Shown in pieces: positions 17,108-25,858 of a stretch of DNA of 64,000 nt (position 1 is the stretch's first letter; every line of letters begins with the position of its first letter). The position numbers and the translations under genes are program-made. The DNA is taken from positions 62,001 to 126,000 of the forward strand of contig UBNV01000016.1 of assembly GCA_900466945.1 (NCBI GenBank). The letters are read 5' to 3'. The notes under the pieces are model-generated. The model searched no databases and was not told the origin of the DNA. It worked only from the letters and a program-made list of their open reading frames with translations. Source of the DNA: Hyphomicrobiales bacterium (GTDB taxonomy: Bacteria > Pseudomonadota > Alphaproteobacteria > Rhizobiales > Rhizobiaceae).

Positions 17108-18648
17108 TGGTCAGCCACCTTCGCACTACCGAGCATCGCTCGGTACAAGTCGTCTTCGGATGCCGTGCCCGCATCAAACTCTGAAACGATCCGGCCACCG
17201 TTCATTACGAGAATCCGATCTGCGTTCTGCAGAAGCTCTGGCAGATCATCACTCACGACGATGAGGCCCATGCCCGACGCCGATAGCGACTGGATGACCC
17301 GGTAGATCGTATCCTTTGAACCCACATCGACGCCGACAGTCGGCCCATGAAGGATAAGCAGTCGGGGACGAATGCTGAGCCAGCGTCCGATGAGCACACG
17401 CTGCTGGTTTCCGCCTGAAAGCGAGCTGACCGGAAGATCGATATTCTTGGTGTTGAGGCGCATCTGGACCGACAGCTCATCGGCAAGTTTTCTGCCCTTG
17501 TCGCTGTCGATCACGCCGATTGCATTGGTGAGATCCTTGACGACAAGGGCAATCTCGTTCTCAAGGATCGACTTGTCGAGGAATAGTCCCTCAGCCAGAC
17601 GATCTTCCGGCACATAGCCGATCCCATACCGGATGGCATCAGAGGGTGACGACAGGCGGGCGGTCTTGCCATCGATCGTCATCGTCCCGCTGGTGACCGG
17701 GATGACGCCAGCAAGCGCCATGGCAAGCTCGTTGCGACCGGAATCGGCAAGACCTGTGACCCCGAGGATCTCGCCGGCATGAAGAGCGAGCGAAACTCGC
17801 TCAACATTCTCGGTGCGCAGGTCCTTGATGTCGAAAAACACATCGCCTGCGGGACGTCCCTCACGATAGCGTGTGGCCGTGATCGCACGTCCTGTCATCA
17901 ATTCGGACAGATCGTCCTTGGTATACTTAGCAATCGGGCCCTGGGCGACACACTGACCGTCACGAAAGACGATCGCGTTGCCCCCGATGCGGTAGCATTC
18001 TTCGAGCTTGTGGGTCACGAAAAGCACAGTGACGCCTTCGGCGCGCAGCCGCTCGACCACTTCGATTAGGTTGTCAACTTCACGCCGGGTAAGCGACGTG
18101 GTTGGTTCATCCATAATTACGAGCTTGGCACGCGTTGCAATTGCACGGGCGATCGCCACGAGCTGCCGCGCGGCCAGGGGAAGATCGGCGACGATCTCCT
18201 GCATGAAGGCGCGGTCAGACGGCAGTCCGACGGCCGAAAGTGCGCGTGCGGCGGTTTCATTGAGTTTGCTCCAGCTGAACGGGCGCGCGAGCCGTCCGGC
18301 GGCCGAGACAAGCTGCTCGGTGAGCGCGACATTTTCCGCAACCGTCATGTTCGGCAGCAAGGACAAGTCCTGGTAGACCGTCTCGATGCCGGCAGACAGG
18401 GATTGGATGGGCGTCAGCGCTTGGAAATGCTTGCCTTCGAGAATGATCTCACCCGTCGACGGCGGATGAGCGCCGGACATGATCTTGATGACCGTGCTCT
18501 TGCCACAGCCGTTTTCACCAAGCAGGTGATAGACCTGTCCACGCTCGAGGGTAAGGTTGATGCCTCGCAAGGCATGCACGCCTCCGAACCACTTCTGGAT
18601 GTTCTCTAGTTTGAGCAGCTCTTTCGGCTGTCCGACACTGTTTTGCAT
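17104..18648 (-). CDS. Ribose-type ABC transporter ATP-binding protein (duplicated ATPase)
   Basis: A 514-residue RbsA-like protein with two fused nucleotide-binding domains. Domain 1 has Walker A GENGCGKST near residue 45 and Walker B LVIMDEPTTSL, but a degraded signature (LPLAARQLVAIARA). Domain 2 has a divergent Walker A (GLADSGRNELAMAL) and an intact signature LSGGNQQRVLIGRWL. This asymmetry is normal for the family. ATG at 18648 is preferred over GTG at 18657. It lies between the binding-protein gene and the second permease, with two hairpins in the gap upstream. Confidence 0.92.
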   Translation of the reverse strand: MQNSVGQPKELLKLENIQKWFGGVHALRGINLTLERGQVYHLLGENGCGKSTVIKIMSGAHPPSTGEIILEGKHFQALTPIQSLSAGIETVYQDLSLLPNMTVAENVALTEQLVSAAGRLARPFSWSKLNETAARALSAVGLPSDRAFMQEIVADLPLAARQLVAIARAIATRAKLVIMDEPTTSLTRREVDNLIEVVERLRAEGVTVLFVTHKLEECYRIGGNAIVFRDGQCVAQGPIAKYTKDDLSELMTGRAITATRYREGRPAGDVFFDIKDLRTENVERVSLALHAGEILGVTGLADSGRNELAMALAGVIPVTSGTMTIDGKTARLSSPSDAIRYGIGYVPEDRLAEGLFLDKSILENEIALVVKDLTNAIGVIDSDKGRKLADELSVQMRLNTKNIDLPVSSLSGGNQQRVLIGRWLSIRPRLLILHGPTVGVDVGSKDTIYRVIQSLSASGMGLIVVSDDLPELLQNADRILVMNGGRIVSEFDAGTASEDDLYRAMLGSAKVADQ

Positions 18649-18679
18649 TGCGACCACGGAGCACGACCCTCATTTTGTC

Positions 18680-18732
18680 CGCAGCCTCGTCTCGGCTGCG
18701 GTCGTGTGACCGGGAGACTGCCTCCCGGTCAC
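18680..18732 (-). repeat. Two tandem mRNA hairpins after the binding-protein gene
   Basis: GTGACCGGGAG (18706-18716) pairs perfectly with CTCCCGGTCAC (18722-18732) around a 5-base loop. CGCAGCC (18680-18686) pairs with GGCTGCG (18694-18700) around 7 bases. Neither is followed by a T-run on the transcribed (minus) strand. In periplasmic-binding-protein operons such hairpins commonly protect the upstream mRNA and lower downstream expression, which fits a binding protein needed in excess. That role is inferred. Confidence 0.7.
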
Positions 18733-18750
18733 GGATGCTGAGCTGGAGGA

Positions 18751-19761
18751 TCAGAAGAGGAAATCCTTGTAGGTAGCCTTGTCGGCGAGAACCATGCCAT
18801 TGCCGACGACGAGCAGGCCCTTGCCGGCGCCCTGCTTCACGCTGACCTTTTCATAGCCGGGCACGCCGAGATCCATGCCGTCCGTCAACTCCTTCTTTTC
18901 AAGCAGGAGCTTAGCGATGGTGTTCATCGCCATGCCGGCCTTCTGCGGATCCCAGAAACCGATTGCGGTAATGGCGCCGGATTCAAGAAGATCGGCAGAC
19001 GGATTGGGAAGACCTGTCCCAACCAGGCAAATCTTGCCGCTCAGACCAGCTTCGTCGATGGCGCGACCGACGCCGAGCACGTCATTGCCCGCAGAGGTCT
19101 GGAAACCCTTGATGTCAGGGTGCTTGCGCAGGATTTCCTTGGCTTTTTCGTAGGTGGCATTGGCGTCGTCGAAGGATTCGTTGTTTGCATCAACGAGCTG
19201 CATGCCAGCGTATTTCTTGGCATTTTCCTCGCCGGCACCGACCCACTGCATGTGCGTGCGGCTACCGAGCGAACCGACAAAGGTCGTCCACTTGCCTTCC
19301 TTGCCCATGCATTCGGCGAGACGTTCGTTGAGGGCTGCGCCGTAGTCAGCATTGTCGAAGGCTTCGACATTGGCATTGGTATTCATCTGGTTGTCGGCTT
19401 CATGGGTGACCACCACGATACCGCGCTCCATCGCACGCTGTAGCGTACCTTCAAGCACGGCCGGGTCCATCGGCACGACAGCCAAGGCGTTGACACCCTT
19501 GGCCACGAGATCGTTGACGATCTGGAGCTGCTGGGCGGAATCGGCCGTTGCCGGTCCACTCTGGCTGGCAACCACATCGGCATTCGCCTCCTGGAAGGCC
19601 ACAACACCGGTGTTCATGCGGTCAAACCACGGGATGCCGCTGATCTTGACCACAGTTGCGATGACAGGCTTTTCCTGAGCCACAAGCGCACCGACCGAGC
19701 CTCCCAGCGCGACCGCCGCAATTGCGGTTCCGACCATCATTTTCCTGGTAAACGAGTTCAT
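18751..19761 (-). CDS. Periplasmic sugar-binding protein, LsrB/RhaS-like
   Basis: A 336-residue type I periplasmic binding protein with a signal peptide (MNSFTRKMMVGTAIAAVALG and on, cleavage near VAQEKP). The fold landmarks are KISGIPWFDRMNTGVVAFQ, LVAKGVNALAVVPMDPAVLE, and GFQTSAGNDVLGVGRAIDEA. The PMDPAVLEGTLQRA and VTHEAD segments resemble the autoinducer-2/rhamnose subgroup of the family, though this does not fix the ligand. GGAGG lies 5 bases before ATG 19761; the GTG at 19773 would overlap that site and is rejected. It sits between permease 1 and the ATPase. Confidence 0.92.
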   Translation of the reverse strand: MNSFTRKMMVGTAIAAVALGGSVGALVAQEKPVIATVVKISGIPWFDRMNTGVVAFQEANADVVASQSGPATADSAQQLQIVNDLVAKGVNALAVVPMDPAVLEGTLQRAMERGIVVVTHEADNQMNTNANVEAFDNADYGAALNERLAECMGKEGKWTTFVGSLGSRTHMQWVGAGEENAKKYAGMQLVDANNESFDDANATYEKAKEILRKHPDIKGFQTSAGNDVLGVGRAIDEAGLSGKICLVGTGLPNPSADLLESGAITAIGFWDPQKAGMAMNTIAKLLLEKKELTDGMDLGVPGYEKVSVKQGAGKGLLVVGNGMVLADKATYKDFLF

Positions 19762-19791
19762 GCTTTCCTCCACAAGTTTTCCCTCGATTTG

Positions 19792-20814
19792 TTACTTCGG
19801 CGATTGAGGGACCGACGCCGAAGGATCTTCAGAGCGACGCATCGGTGCGAAGAAGCCGATCACGTCGTAACGGCCGACCGCGAGGAAGGTGAGAAGCAGG
19901 GCTCCCCAGGCAAAATCGCGGACAAAATTGGAAAGACCGCCAAAATTCAAAAGGCTCGACATGAGCTGAAGCGCAATGGCGCTCAGTACGACGCAGACAA
20001 CGCGGCCATACCCACCCTCGGGACGAACGCCCGCCATCACGACGATCAGGATTGCGATCAGAAGATAGGAGCTGCCATAGTCGAACTTCACGTTGACGTT
20101 GCGGGCCGCAATCACAATGCCCGCCAGTCCAGACAGGGTTCCAGACAGGGCGTAAGTTGCCAGAATGACCGCACTTTTGGGAAAGCCGGCAAAGGTGGCA
20201 GCCTTCGGATTGGTGCCCATCAGCATCAGCCAGAGACCATAGGGTGTGTATTTCAGCACGGCTCCGATTGCCGTTGCGACAACGATGAAGATGACGAAGC
20301 TGATCGGCACTCCGAAAAGCATATCATTGCCGAGGCTCCACAGAAGTGCGGGACTGCCAACGGTCACTGCGCGGCCTTGCGAGATGACAACGGCAAGACC
20401 CATGAAGGCCATCTGCGTGCCGAGCGTGCACAGGATCGGCGTAATGTTGAAACGCGCGATCAGCATGCCGTTGAAAAGTCCGCCAGCAAAACCGATGGCG
20501 AGACAACCGATCATGAAGCCAAGACTGAAGCTGGTCGGATCGGCAGATGGGCCAAGCAAGGCGACCATCAAGACAGCAGAAACAACACCCGAGAGATTGG
20601 CGAGCGCAATCCCTGACAGGTCGATCCCGCCATTGCCGGCACACATGGCCAGCATAACGCCAATGGCCAGAAGCCCGATTTCCGGGACCTGACCTGCCAT
20701 AGATTGCAGATTGAACAGTGACAGAAAGGAGCCGCCGGAGATCAACACTCCAGCGACAAGCAGCAGGGCGTTCATGATGACAAGCATCACGAATTGGCCG
20801 CCGGTTCCCCGCAT
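19792..20814 (-). CDS. Ribose-type ABC transporter permease (first subunit)
   Basis: A 340-residue RbsC-like permease and the first gene of the operon, with a strong GGAGGAGACC ribosome site. Family stretches are GLLAIGVMLAMCAGNGGIDL near residue 50 and SYLLIAILIVVMAGVRPEGG near residue 260, the latter replacing the commoner VIGGxSLxGG loop. It should pair with 16082-17107 in the membrane. Its promoter region faces the LacI gene and contains the inverted repeat described at 20829. Confidence 0.91.
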   Translation of the reverse strand: MRGTGGQFVMLVIMNALLLVAGVLISGGSFLSLFNLQSMAGQVPEIGLLAIGVMLAMCAGNGGIDLSGIALANLSGVVSAVLMVALLGPSADPTSFSLGFMIGCLAIGFAGGLFNGMLIARFNITPILCTLGTQMAFMGLAVVISQGRAVTVGSPALLWSLGNDMLFGVPISFVIFIVVATAIGAVLKYTPYGLWLMLMGTNPKAATFAGFPKSAVILATYALSGTLSGLAGIVIAARNVNVKFDYGSSYLLIAILIVVMAGVRPEGGYGRVVCVVLSAIALQLMSSLLNFGGLSNFVRDFAWGALLLTFLAVGRYDVIGFFAPMRRSEDPSASVPQSPK

Positions 20815-20828
20815 GGTCTCCTCCCATG

Positions 20829-20857
20829 TTTAGTGAACGTTTTACGACTTCACTAAA
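20829..20857. promoter_or_regulatory. Probable LacI-family operator in a divergent promoter
   Basis: TTTAGTGAA (20829-20837) and TTCACTAAA (20849-20857) form a perfect 9-base inverted repeat with an 11-base spacer, starting 15 bases upstream of the permease start. A third near-copy, TTTAGTAAA, is at 20960-20968, 32 bases before the LacI gene. The regulator at 21000 is the natural binder, so it would control both the importer operon and itself. Confidence 0.65.
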
Positions 20858-20999
20858 CGCTAACAAAGCGGAAACCCTGTGGCAAGTCCTATTTTGCCAG
20901 CAATTCTCGTTGCGAACCGATCGCAATTCCCGTAAACATCGCGCTTAACAGTCACCTTGTTTAGTAAATTATCTCGCAGATGCAGCATTCGGGACAGCG

Positions 21000-22082
21000 A
21001 TGAAGAACGGCAAGAATCTCACGATCCGAGACATAGCGGAGGCTGCGGGTGTTTCTGCTGCAACCGTGTCGCTGGTGCTGAACGGGAAGGGCGACATTTC
21101 GGGTGTCACACGCGCCAAAGTGCTCGAAGCGGTAGCCAGCCTCAACTACGTGCCGAGGACGAGCAAATCGACGACCGAACCGGGCGAGACCCTCCGGTTC
21201 CTGAAGATCGCCAAACATGGCCACACCGTAAACCGCGACCACAGCGTGTTTATCTCAGACTATATCGATGGCATGTCCGCCGAGGCCACCCGGCGAAACT
21301 ACACGCTCGAAGTGGTAAGCTTCGAAGGCCAGCCGATCAGCTCAGTCGCGGAATCGCTGGCAGGATCACCAATCTCGGGTGTCGTTGCCCTTGGAACCGA
21401 GTTGACCGAAGCCGACATCAGACTGATCCAGGGACTGGGCTATCCCACGGTGTTCATCGATACATTCTTCGATGTCATCGACGCCAATTTCGTAGACATG
21501 AACAATGAGGATGCGGTCTTCAAGGTGCTGTCGCGCTTTCACCAGCAGGGCTTCCGGCGGATTGGCTTTGTCGCCTCGCATGTCGAAACGACGAATTTCA
21601 GACTGCGCCGCGATGCGTTCTTTAAGAACATGGCCCGGCTTGGGCTTGTCGTGGACGAGATTGACGTTCTTTCGGTCGAATCCACCTATGACGGCGCTTA
21701 TAGCGATACCCGCCAGTTACTGAGGGACGGGCTTGAACTGGCAGAATGCTATTTTTGTACCAATGATATCATCGCCTATGGCTTTATCCGGGCGCTCAGA
21801 GAACATGGGCTGCATATTCCCGATGACGTCTCGATAATCGGCTTTGACAACCTGCCGCAGAGCGCGACCATGGATCCCGGCCTGACGACGATCGAGGTCT
21901 CGAAACGCAAGATTGGTTACCTTGCTGTCACCATTCTTGATGACCTCATCCACTCGGCCGAGCCGCAGCCGGCCGTGAAGATCCTTGTCGGTGCAGATCT
22001 TGTGCTGCGCGGCAGTCACGCGAAACTTGCAGAGCGCGGTAGCCGGAAACGCACGCCCAAGCTTGAGCAACCCGCCGAATGA
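21000..22082 (+). CDS. LacI-family transcriptional regulator
   Basis: A 360-residue LacI/PurR-type protein. The N-terminal helix-turn-helix is TIRDIAEAAGVSAATVSLVL (residues 8-27) with hinge SLNYVPRT. The periplasmic-binding-like effector domain follows, with RIGFVASHVE, CTNDIIAYGFIRAL-type and SIIGFDNLPQSATMDPGLTT segments. Residues 55-70 form an unusually polar linker. It is divergent from the importer/DhaKL/FGGY operon and overlaps the racemase-like gene by 4 bases. The effector is probably the imported sugar or its phosphate, by inference. Confidence 0.93.
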   Translation: MKNGKNLTIRDIAEAAGVSAATVSLVLNGKGDISGVTRAKVLEAVASLNYVPRTSKSTTEPGETLRFLKIAKHGHTVNRDHSVFISDYIDGMSAEATRRNYTLEVVSFEGQPISSVAESLAGSPISGVVALGTELTEADIRLIQGLGYPTVFIDTFFDVIDANFVDMNNEDAVFKVLSRFHQQGFRRIGFVASHVETTNFRLRRDAFFKNMARLGLVVDEIDVLSVESTYDGAYSDTRQLLRDGLELAECYFCTNDIIAYGFIRALREHGLHIPDDVSIIGFDNLPQSATMDPGLTTIEVSKRKIGYLAVTILDDLIHSAEPQPAVKILVGADLVLRGSHAKLAERGSRKRTPKLEQPAE

Positions 22083-22774
22083 CGACAACCGAGCTCTCAA
22101 GAACGGCCGGACGGCTGACTTTCATCCACACCGTGCCGGCGCTCGAGCCGCTTTTCGCTTCACTTGCCAGCGAGCGCCTCGAAGGATGGGAAATCACCTC
22201 GGTCGTGGATGAGAGCCTGCTCACCCGTACGATCGAAAGAGGTCATGTGGATGAAGATGTTCTTATTGATCTGAAGGTCCATGCGCAAAAAGCGAGCGCT
22301 GGTGGCAGCGATGCCATTGTCGTTACCTGCTCGACACTTGGAGAGGCTGTCGACGAACTGGCTGGCAAAATTGTCACGCCGCTGTATCGGATTGATCGGG
22401 GTATGGCTGAAAGAGCCGTGCAGCAGGCATCTTCCATCGGCATCCTTGCGACCTTGCCGACCACTCTTGGCCCGACAACCAGATTGATCGGCACAACAGC
22501 GCAAAGAGCCGGTCGACACTGCGCCATCGTGTCATGTCTATGCGCAGACGCATTCACCAGCCTTCGCCAAGGGGACAGAGCGCGCCATGACGAGCTTGTT
22601 CAGAGAGCATTCGCAGATCTCTCCTCGAAGGTCGAACTCGTCGTTCTGGCACAGGCTTCCATGGCCAGTGCCTTGAGACACGGAGGAATGCACGGACGCT
22701 ATCTCACGAGCCCGGAACTCGGCATGGACCATATTGCAGACTTGATCCGTCTTTCGCGGATGACGAACCACTGA
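22079..22774 (+). CDS. Asp/Glu/hydantoin racemase-superfamily protein
   Basis: A 231-residue protein of the two-domain racemase fold. The N-terminal active-site loop DAIVVTCSTLGEAVDEL near residue 80 keeps one catalytic-type Cys. The matching C-terminal strand reads LVVLAQASMASALRHGG, with no Cys where two-base racemases have GCTE or similar. A true two-cysteine racemisation is therefore unlikely; one-base decarboxylation or isomerisation, as in single-Cys relatives such as arylmalonate decarboxylase, is one option. It is translationally coupled to the LacI gene and followed by an aldo/keto reductase. The substrate is unknown. Confidence 0.75.
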   Translation: MTTTELSRTAGRLTFIHTVPALEPLFASLASERLEGWEITSVVDESLLTRTIERGHVDEDVLIDLKVHAQKASAGGSDAIVVTCSTLGEAVDELAGKIVTPLYRIDRGMAERAVQQASSIGILATLPTTLGPTTRLIGTTAQRAGRHCAIVSCLCADAFTSLRQGDRARHDELVQRAFADLSSKVELVVLAQASMASALRHGGMHGRYLTSPELGMDHIADLIRLSRMTNH

Positions 22775-22791
22775 TCATTGAGGAGGACAGA

Positions 22792-23853
22792 ATGGAATAC
22801 AGAACTCTGGGCCGATCTGGCCTCAAGGTATCGGCAATTTCAATGGGGACGTTCTCCTTCGGCGGAGTTGGTGGCTTTGCGAAGGTGGCCAATCAGGGAG
22901 TGAGCGAGGCGCAACGCCTGATCGACTGCTGCATCGATCTCGGCGTGAATCTGTTCGACACCGCAAACATGTATTCGCTCGGACGATCGGAAGAGATTCT
23001 CGGGGAGGCACTGGGGACAAGGCGCAACGACGTCCTCATTTCTTCCAAGGCGCGGATGCGCATCGGCGACGGCCCCAATGACGAGGGCGCCTCCCGTTAT
23101 CACATCATTCGCGAATGCGAACGCTCGCTCGCAAGACTGAAGCGAGACCACATCGACATCTATTTCATGCATGAATGGGACGGTCTCACACCACTCGACG
23201 AAATGCTCGAAGCACTTCACACACTGCGCGAGCAGGGCAAAATCCGCTATATCGGCTGCTCAAACTACTCGGGCTGGCATATCATGAAAGCGCTCCAGAC
23301 CTCCGATCGCAATGGATTGGCACGCTTCGTCACCCAGCAGATCCACTACACACTTGAAGCACGCGAAGCAGAATACGAGCTTCTTCCTATCTCCGTAGAT
23401 CAGGGTCTTGGCGTGATGGTCTGGAGCCCACTCGCCGCTGGTTTGCTTTCCGGCGCATTCGGGCGCAACAAGTCACCGGAAGGATCACGCCAGGCTCAAG
23501 GCTGGAGCGAGCCGCCAATCCGCGACGCTGAACGCCTCTGGACTATCATCGACGTTCTTGAGGACATCGCCAGAGAACGGGGAGTCTCCGTCGCACAGGT
23601 GAGCCTGGCCTGGACACTTTCACGACCCGCCATTACCACTCTTGTGGTTGGCGGTCTGAGCGAGAGCCAGTTCCAGGACAACATCGCCTCCACCGATATC
23701 AAGCTGTCCGACACGGAGCTTTCGCGACTCAATCTGATCAGCCGCCCTGCCTATATCTACCCATACTGGCATCAACATAACTTCGCGGCCGAACGCCTCT
23801 CGCCCGCGGACAGGGCGCTGCATGCTTCTTACGACGACCTGGGAATGGTGTAG
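22792..23853 (+). CDS. Aldo/keto reductase
   Basis: A 353-residue AKR-family TIM barrel with the catalytic tetrad in place: Asp and Tyr in NLFDTANMYSLGRSEEILGE, Lys in DVLISSKARMR, His in IDIYFMHEWDG. The C-terminal NADPH loop appears as LVVGGLSESQFQDNI. A clear GAGGAGGACAGA ribosome site precedes ATG 22792. It is the third gene of the LacI operon and probably reduces a ketose or aldose, or oxidises a polyol, linked to the divergent kinases. The gene downstream converges, and no strong terminator was seen in the 75-base gap. Confidence 0.92.
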   Translation: MEYRTLGRSGLKVSAISMGTFSFGGVGGFAKVANQGVSEAQRLIDCCIDLGVNLFDTANMYSLGRSEEILGEALGTRRNDVLISSKARMRIGDGPNDEGASRYHIIRECERSLARLKRDHIDIYFMHEWDGLTPLDEMLEALHTLREQGKIRYIGCSNYSGWHIMKALQTSDRNGLARFVTQQIHYTLEAREAEYELLPISVDQGLGVMVWSPLAAGLLSGAFGRNKSPEGSRQAQGWSEPPIRDAERLWTIIDVLEDIARERGVSVAQVSLAWTLSRPAITTLVVGGLSESQFQDNIASTDIKLSDTELSRLNLISRPAYIYPYWHQHNFAAERLSPADRALHASYDDLGMV

Positions 23854-23928
23854 TCGCTTCAGGCTACTGCATAGACTAACGTAAACGGTAAGAGCACAGC
23901 GACGCCTAAAGCCCGGCAGCCGATCTGA

Positions 23929-24570
23929 CTAGGTCAAGCGCAAGGAATTGACCTGCTCGGAGGTCAGCAGCCTCAAGCGCTCGCCTCTCAGGAGAAGAAA
24001 GAGTTTTGCGGTCTCTTCCAGCTCCTCCATCGCATACTGAGCCACTTTCAAGGTCTGACCTGCTACCACCGGTCCATGGTTGGCCAACAGCACCGCGTGG
24101 CTTCGCCCTGCCCTTTCACGAACGGCATCAGCAAGCGCCACATCGCCTGGCGCAAAATACGGGACAAGTGGCAGGCGCCCGACCCGCATGGCGTAATAGG
24201 CAGTCAATGGCGGAAGAACGTCATCTGGATCAAGCCCGTCCAGGATGCTGACGGCGACCGCATGGGTTGAGTGCAGATGGACGACAGCACCCGCCTTTTT
24301 TCGCGCGCAGTACATGCACTGGTGCAGGAAGGCTTCCTTGGTCGGCTTGTCACCGCCGGAATGAACGCCCTCGGCGGTAAACTTCGATAGCCGGGCCGGA
24401 TCGAGTGAGCCCATCGACGCATTGGTCGGCGTCATCAGCATTTCCCCAGTCGATAGCCTCGCACTGATATTCCCGGTCGAACCGAAGGTGAAGCAGCGAT
24501 CAAAGAGGGATTTTCCGACCTCGGCGATCTCGTCACGCACGCGGGTTTCCTCGGAGAGAATTGATGTCAT
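23929..24570 (-). CDS. otnC: 3-oxo-tetronate 4-phosphate decarboxylase (class II aldolase fold)
   Basis: A 213-residue class II aldolase/adducin-family protein. GSTGNISARL near residue 35 is the phosphate loop. VVHLHSTHAVAV gives the HxH zinc ligands and LLANHGPVV the third His. KPTKEAFLHQ contains the catalytic acidic residue. OtnC decarboxylates 3-oxo-tetronate 4-phosphate to dihydroxyacetone phosphate. The assignment rests on its neighbour OtnK, with which it overlaps as ATGA; a fuculose- or ribulose-phosphate aldolase is the alternative. A 34-residue upstream extension of the frame is a shadow of OtnK. Confidence 0.85.
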   Translation of the reverse strand: MTSILSEETRVRDEIAEVGKSLFDRCFTFGSTGNISARLSTGEMLMTPTNASMGSLDPARLSKFTAEGVHSGGDKPTKEAFLHQCMYCARKKAGAVVHLHSTHAVAVSILDGLDPDDVLPPLTAYYAMRVGRLPLVPYFAPGDVALADAVRERAGRSHAVLLANHGPVVAGQTLKVAQYAMEELEETAKLFLLLRGERLRLLTSEQVNSLRLT

Positions 24571-25832
24571 GTCAGGAGGTCCCAGGCCTTGAGGAAGAAA
24601 TCGGGCGCGCCGAAATTGCCGGACTTGAGGGCCAGCGCCATCGGTTCCATGTGCCCAATCGTCAGCGTCCAAGGGACGCCGGGATCGATCTCCGGACCGA
24701 TGAAGAGTGCGTCGGGCGCGAGCGCACTGACGACCGCGCCCGACGTCTCGCCACCGGCGACGATGAGGCGGCGGACACCGGCCGCTTTGAAGCCAAGCGC
24801 GGTCTCGGCGAGGAAATTCTCGATCAGCGATCCAGCTCGCTCCCGACCAAGCAAGGCCTGTGCGGCCTTCACTTCGTCAGGCTCGGCACTCGAATAGATC
24901 AGCGGCGCCCCTGCCGACTGGCCGAGTGCCCAGGATAAAGCGTCCTCGACCCGAAGACGCCCCTCGGCTATCGCCATGGGATCGAGCTTGAGGGCGGGCA
25001 TGCCTGCTTCGATCGCGGTAAGGATCTGCCTGCGGGTCGCTTCCGAACAGGACCCCGCAAGGATCATCGACCGACCAGAAGGCGAAGCGAACACAGCTTG
25101 ATCGGCGGCAGGGCGCAAGAGCCCGGCCCTGCGGAAGTTTTCCGGCAACCCGAGCGCGATGCCGGATCCGCCCGTGACCAGAGTCAGTCCGGCTGCAGCC
25201 TCGCCGATTACGCGGAGATCGGCATCCGTCAGCGCATCGACGACCACGACCTGCTCGCCCTTGTCACGTGCAATCTCGAAGGCTTGCACGACCTTGCCAG
25301 CTCCCTGCCCTACCGTCTCGCGGGTCACAAGCCCGACCCTCAGTCGCGACTGGCCGGCCATCAGCCGCATCAGCGAGCTGTCGGTCATCGGCGTCAGCGG
25401 GTGGTTGCGCATCTCGCTATCGGACAGGAGCTGATTGCCGACGAAGAGATGGCCCTTGTAAACTGTGCGGCCATTGGCTGGAAAGGCTGGGCAGACGATG
25501 GTCAGATCGGTGCAGAGTGCCCGCATAAGGGCCTCAGTGACGGGACCGATGTTGCCGGCAGGACTCGAATCGAAGGTCGAACAGTATTTGAACAAGAACT
25601 GCCTTGTACCCGCCCTCTTCAGGAAGGAGAGCGCCTCAAGCGACAAGGCCACAGCTTCGGATGCGGGATTGGTGCGAGACTTCAGCGCGACGACCACCGC
25701 ATCGGCGTCGCCTAGATCAAGATCGGCTCTGGGAATACCGATCGTCTGGATGGTCCGCATGCCCTCGCGTGACAGCATCAGCGCGAGGTCAGTGGCTCCG
25801 GTGAGGTCGTCGGCGATCGCACCCAATAGCAT
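24567..25832 (-). CDS. otnK: 3-oxo-tetronate kinase (DUF1537/four-carbon acid sugar kinase)
   Basis: A 421-residue kinase of the DUF1537 family. The N-terminal domain starts LLGAIADDLTGATDLALML, the hallmark Asp-Asp-x-Thr-Gly-Ala substrate motif, and continues with FKYCSTFDSSPAGNIGPV near residue 100. The C-terminal nucleotide domain shows LIVAGGETSGAVVSAL and a terminal MALALKSGNFG. Family members phosphorylate 3-oxo-tetronate at C4. It is coupled to OtnC downstream and lies 26 bases after the LacI gene. With LtnD and OtnI divergent, the L-threonate (or related tetronate) pathway is complete. Confidence 0.9.
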   Translation of the reverse strand: MLLGAIADDLTGATDLALMLSREGMRTIQTIGIPRADLDLGDADAVVVALKSRTNPASEAVALSLEALSFLKRAGTRQFLFKYCSTFDSSPAGNIGPVTEALMRALCTDLTIVCPAFPANGRTVYKGHLFVGNQLLSDSEMRNHPLTPMTDSSLMRLMAGQSRLRVGLVTRETVGQGAGKVVQAFEIARDKGEQVVVVDALTDADLRVIGEAAAGLTLVTGGSGIALGLPENFRRAGLLRPAADQAVFASPSGRSMILAGSCSEATRRQILTAIEAGMPALKLDPMAIAEGRLRVEDALSWALGQSAGAPLIYSSAEPDEVKAAQALLGRERAGSLIENFLAETALGFKAAGVRRLIVAGGETSGAVVSALAPDALFIGPEIDPGVPWTLTIGHMEPMALALKSGNFGAPDFFLKAWDLLT

Positions 25833-25858
25833 GCCAGTCTCCGAATGGGGGCGCGCGG

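Noticed and set aside
16343..17305. A 320-codon open frame on the plus strand
   Set aside because: Lies opposite the RbsC-type permease; highly charged His/Asp/Gln-rich translation typical of antisense to membrane proteins.
12775..20814. An autoinducer-2 (lsr) uptake operon
   Set aside because: The binding protein and paired permeases are lsr-like, but LsrF/LsrG are absent, DhaK/DhaL are present and the FGGY kinase belongs to a different branch.
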